This document shows, piece after piece, positions 63,086-64,000 of a stretch of 64,000 bases of DNA (the first letter of the stretch is position 1; every line of letters starts with the position of its first letter). Both the position numbers and the translations under genes were made by a program. The notes below the pieces were generated by a model that was given only the letters and a program-made list of their open reading frames with translations, was not told the origin of the DNA and did not search any database. The stretch lies in assembly GCF_021083305.1 (NCBI RefSeq), contig NZ_JAJFAY010000002.1, positions 124,001 through 188,000 on the forward strand, written 5' to 3'. Source of the DNA: Haladaptatus sp. DYF46 (GTDB lineage Archaea > Halobacteriota > Halobacteria > Halobacteriales > Haladaptataceae).

Positions 63086-63739
63086 ATGACTGACGAGACA
63101 CGATACACACGGCGAACGTTCCTCGCGGGAGCGAGTAGTGTCGTCGGTGCGACCCTCGCATCGACGGCGGTAACGGCACAGGACGGAACCACGACCGACA
63201 CGGCGCGGAACAGAACGACGCGACAGATGGTCGCCCGGCAGTCGAACCTGTTCGAGAACAACTACGCCGGGCAGTTCGTCATCGTTGCCGACGTGAAGAA
63301 AAAAGAGGCGAGTCCCGACGTCGTCTCGACGTGCGAGTTCCCGAACTGGAACGCGAACGAAACGCGAGTGTATAACGGCGTCTTCATCGACAACCTCGGC
63401 AAGGAGAGCACGTCCCAGCAGTCGGTGCGAACGGACCTCTACACGAATGGAAACAAGGAAGAGATCCAAATCGGACAGCCGTTCATCATCAACAACACGC
63501 AGACCTGTTCCGGCAACTACGTCGGCCTCGAAGCGCAGACGATACCGACGTACGCCGCGAACGGCCAGCCGATGGGGGCGACCGTAACCGGGACCGACCA
63601 GGAGAGTCCCGGTTCGGGCGGGTCGACTGACTCGGGAGGAAGGAGCGAAAACAACAGCGGTCAGCCCGGGTTCGGCGTTCTGGCCGGCCTCGCGGGCGTC
63701 ACCGGTTTGGGGCTCAAACGCGCGTTCGACGAGGACTGA
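63086..63739 (+). CDS. Tat-secreted PGF-CTERM surface protein
   Basis: 217 aa. Tat signal (YTRRTFLAGASSVVGATL) and a C-terminal PGFGVLAGLAGVTGLGLKRAF sorting signal, the PGF-CTERM type for archaeosortase A. The middle (YAGQFVIVADVKKKEASPD, NWNANETRVYNGVFIDN) is a beta-rich domain of unknown function with one cysteine pair. Followed by an S/G-rich linker (SGGSTDSGGRSENNS). It has no signal for a nearby operon. Confidence 0.88.
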   Translation: MTDETRYTRRTFLAGASSVVGATLASTAVTAQDGTTTDTARNRTTRQMVARQSNLFENNYAGQFVIVADVKKKEASPDVVSTCEFPNWNANETRVYNGVFIDNLGKESTSQQSVRTDLYTNGNKEEIQIGQPFIINNTQTCSGNYVGLEAQTIPTYAANGQPMGATVTGTDQESPGSGGSTDSGGRSENNSGQPGFGVLAGLAGVTGLGLKRAFDED

Positions 63740-64000
63740 TTACTCGCCTTCGCCGAAGTGTTCGTAGACCCAGCCCGTCGTGGCGCTGAGGCGTTTCAGG
63801 TACGCGATGAAAAAGAGCAGGACCACGTCGGCCTTCGACAGCGAGGTGCTTTCGGTGACGTTTTTGTAGAATCGAACCGGATGCGGCGGGAGGTAGTTTC
63901 GTGGGTTGAGAAGGCTCGGTTTCTGTACCCGGCTGGGATGGTAGCGTTGCATCTGCGCCCGGCCACGACCCAGACGGAAGTGCTTTTTCAGGAGCGCGGG
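63740..64000 (-). CDS. C-terminal end of a gene truncated by the window edge (glycosyltransferase-like)
   Basis: 87 codons visible, open to the edge. The translation, LKKHFRLGRGRAQMQRY then ..NPRNYLPPHPVRFYKN and a hydrophobic SKADVVLLFFIAYLKRL, resembles the C-terminus of a family-2 membrane-associated glycosyltransferase. It begins outside the window, so its identity is uncertain. Confidence 0.5.
   Translation of the reverse strand, partial: PALLKKHFRLGRGRAQMQRYHPSRVQKPSLLNPRNYLPPHPVRFYKNVTESTSLSKADVVLLFFIAYLKRLSATTGWVYEHFGEGE

Overview
The window is chromosomal DNA from an extremely halophilic archaeon (class Halobacteria). Evidence: a complete archaeal S10/spc-type ribosomal superoperon with eukaryote-like members (eS4, eL19, eL32, RNase P subunit Rnp1), strongly acidic proteins, high GC, many twin-arginine signals, PGF-CTERM surface proteins, Cbf5, TrmY, class I HMG-CoA reductase and archaeal SecY. 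Genus is not proven; the style fits a general haloarchaeal neritic genome such as Haladaptatus or relatives, which is only a guess. There is no rRNA operon, CRISPR array, or intact insertion sequence.

Layout. 1-4.4 kb: an edge-truncated M14 zinc carboxypeptidase-like gene, then the leftward cbf5-cmk-DUF106 block and adk, which in many haloarchaea directly follow secY. 4.5-14.6 kb: stress and ion transport, with two APC permeases fused to universal-stress (Usp) domains bracketing a TrkH/TrkA potassium uptake pair and a DHH phosphoesterase. 14.7-22.3 kb: mixed housekeeping genes (second M14 enzyme, signal peptidase I, metallo-beta-lactamase nuclease, hydrolase, folate cyclo-ligase-like protein, NosD-like beta-helix, AI-2E permease family). 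22.4-27.3 kb: a solitary large N6-adenine DNA methyltransferase and a two-gene iron-siderophore-like operon behind two DtxR-type palindromes. 27.5-42.1 kb: one leftward superoperon SPOUT-uL3-uL4-uL23-uL2-uS19-uL22-uS3-uL29-rnp1-uS17-uL14-uL24-eS4-uL5-uS14-uS8-uL6-eL32-eL19-uL18-uS5-uL30-uL15-secY, nearly all junctions overlapping or within 4 bp. 42.3-43.7 kb: an accessory island between two identical tRNA-Gly(GCC) genes. 43.7-64 kb: FMN-binding protein, Dps, thiamine-binding protein, Mch, a TrkA-N membrane protein, HAD and DHFR-like enzymes, GTPBP1-type GTPase, surface proteins, J-protein, HMG-CoA reductase, Nudix, SDR, methyltransferase, tRNA-Pro(CGG), TrmY, a TAT/PGF-CTERM protein, and the end of an edge-truncated gene.

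Most interesting signal. All three tRNA genes (two Gly, one Pro) are followed within about 130-170 nt by the same kind of composite element: hairpin 1, a short spacer resembling an inverted T-loop, hairpin 2, and then a degraded copy of the tRNA's own 3' end. Hairpin 2 has the same core in all three (GACG..CGTC flanks with CAGGCC-like start) while its outer stem bases change on both sides so that pairing is kept (CCAGACG/CGTCTGG, CGAGACG/CGTCTCG, GCAAGTCG/CGTCTTGC). This looks like a tRNA-targeting, structure-conserved mini-element. The island between the Gly tRNAs also holds a perfect three-way-junction palindrome (42841-42889) and a 34-codon hydrophobic peptide whose start codon lies in a hairpin loop.

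Other points: about 23 kb of unrelated genes separate secY from adk; rnp1 and the first M14 gene carry in-frame insertions made of short GC-rich hairpins; and the iron operon pairs a substrate-binding lipoprotein with a flavoprotein that lacks the NADPH domain of thioredoxin reductases.
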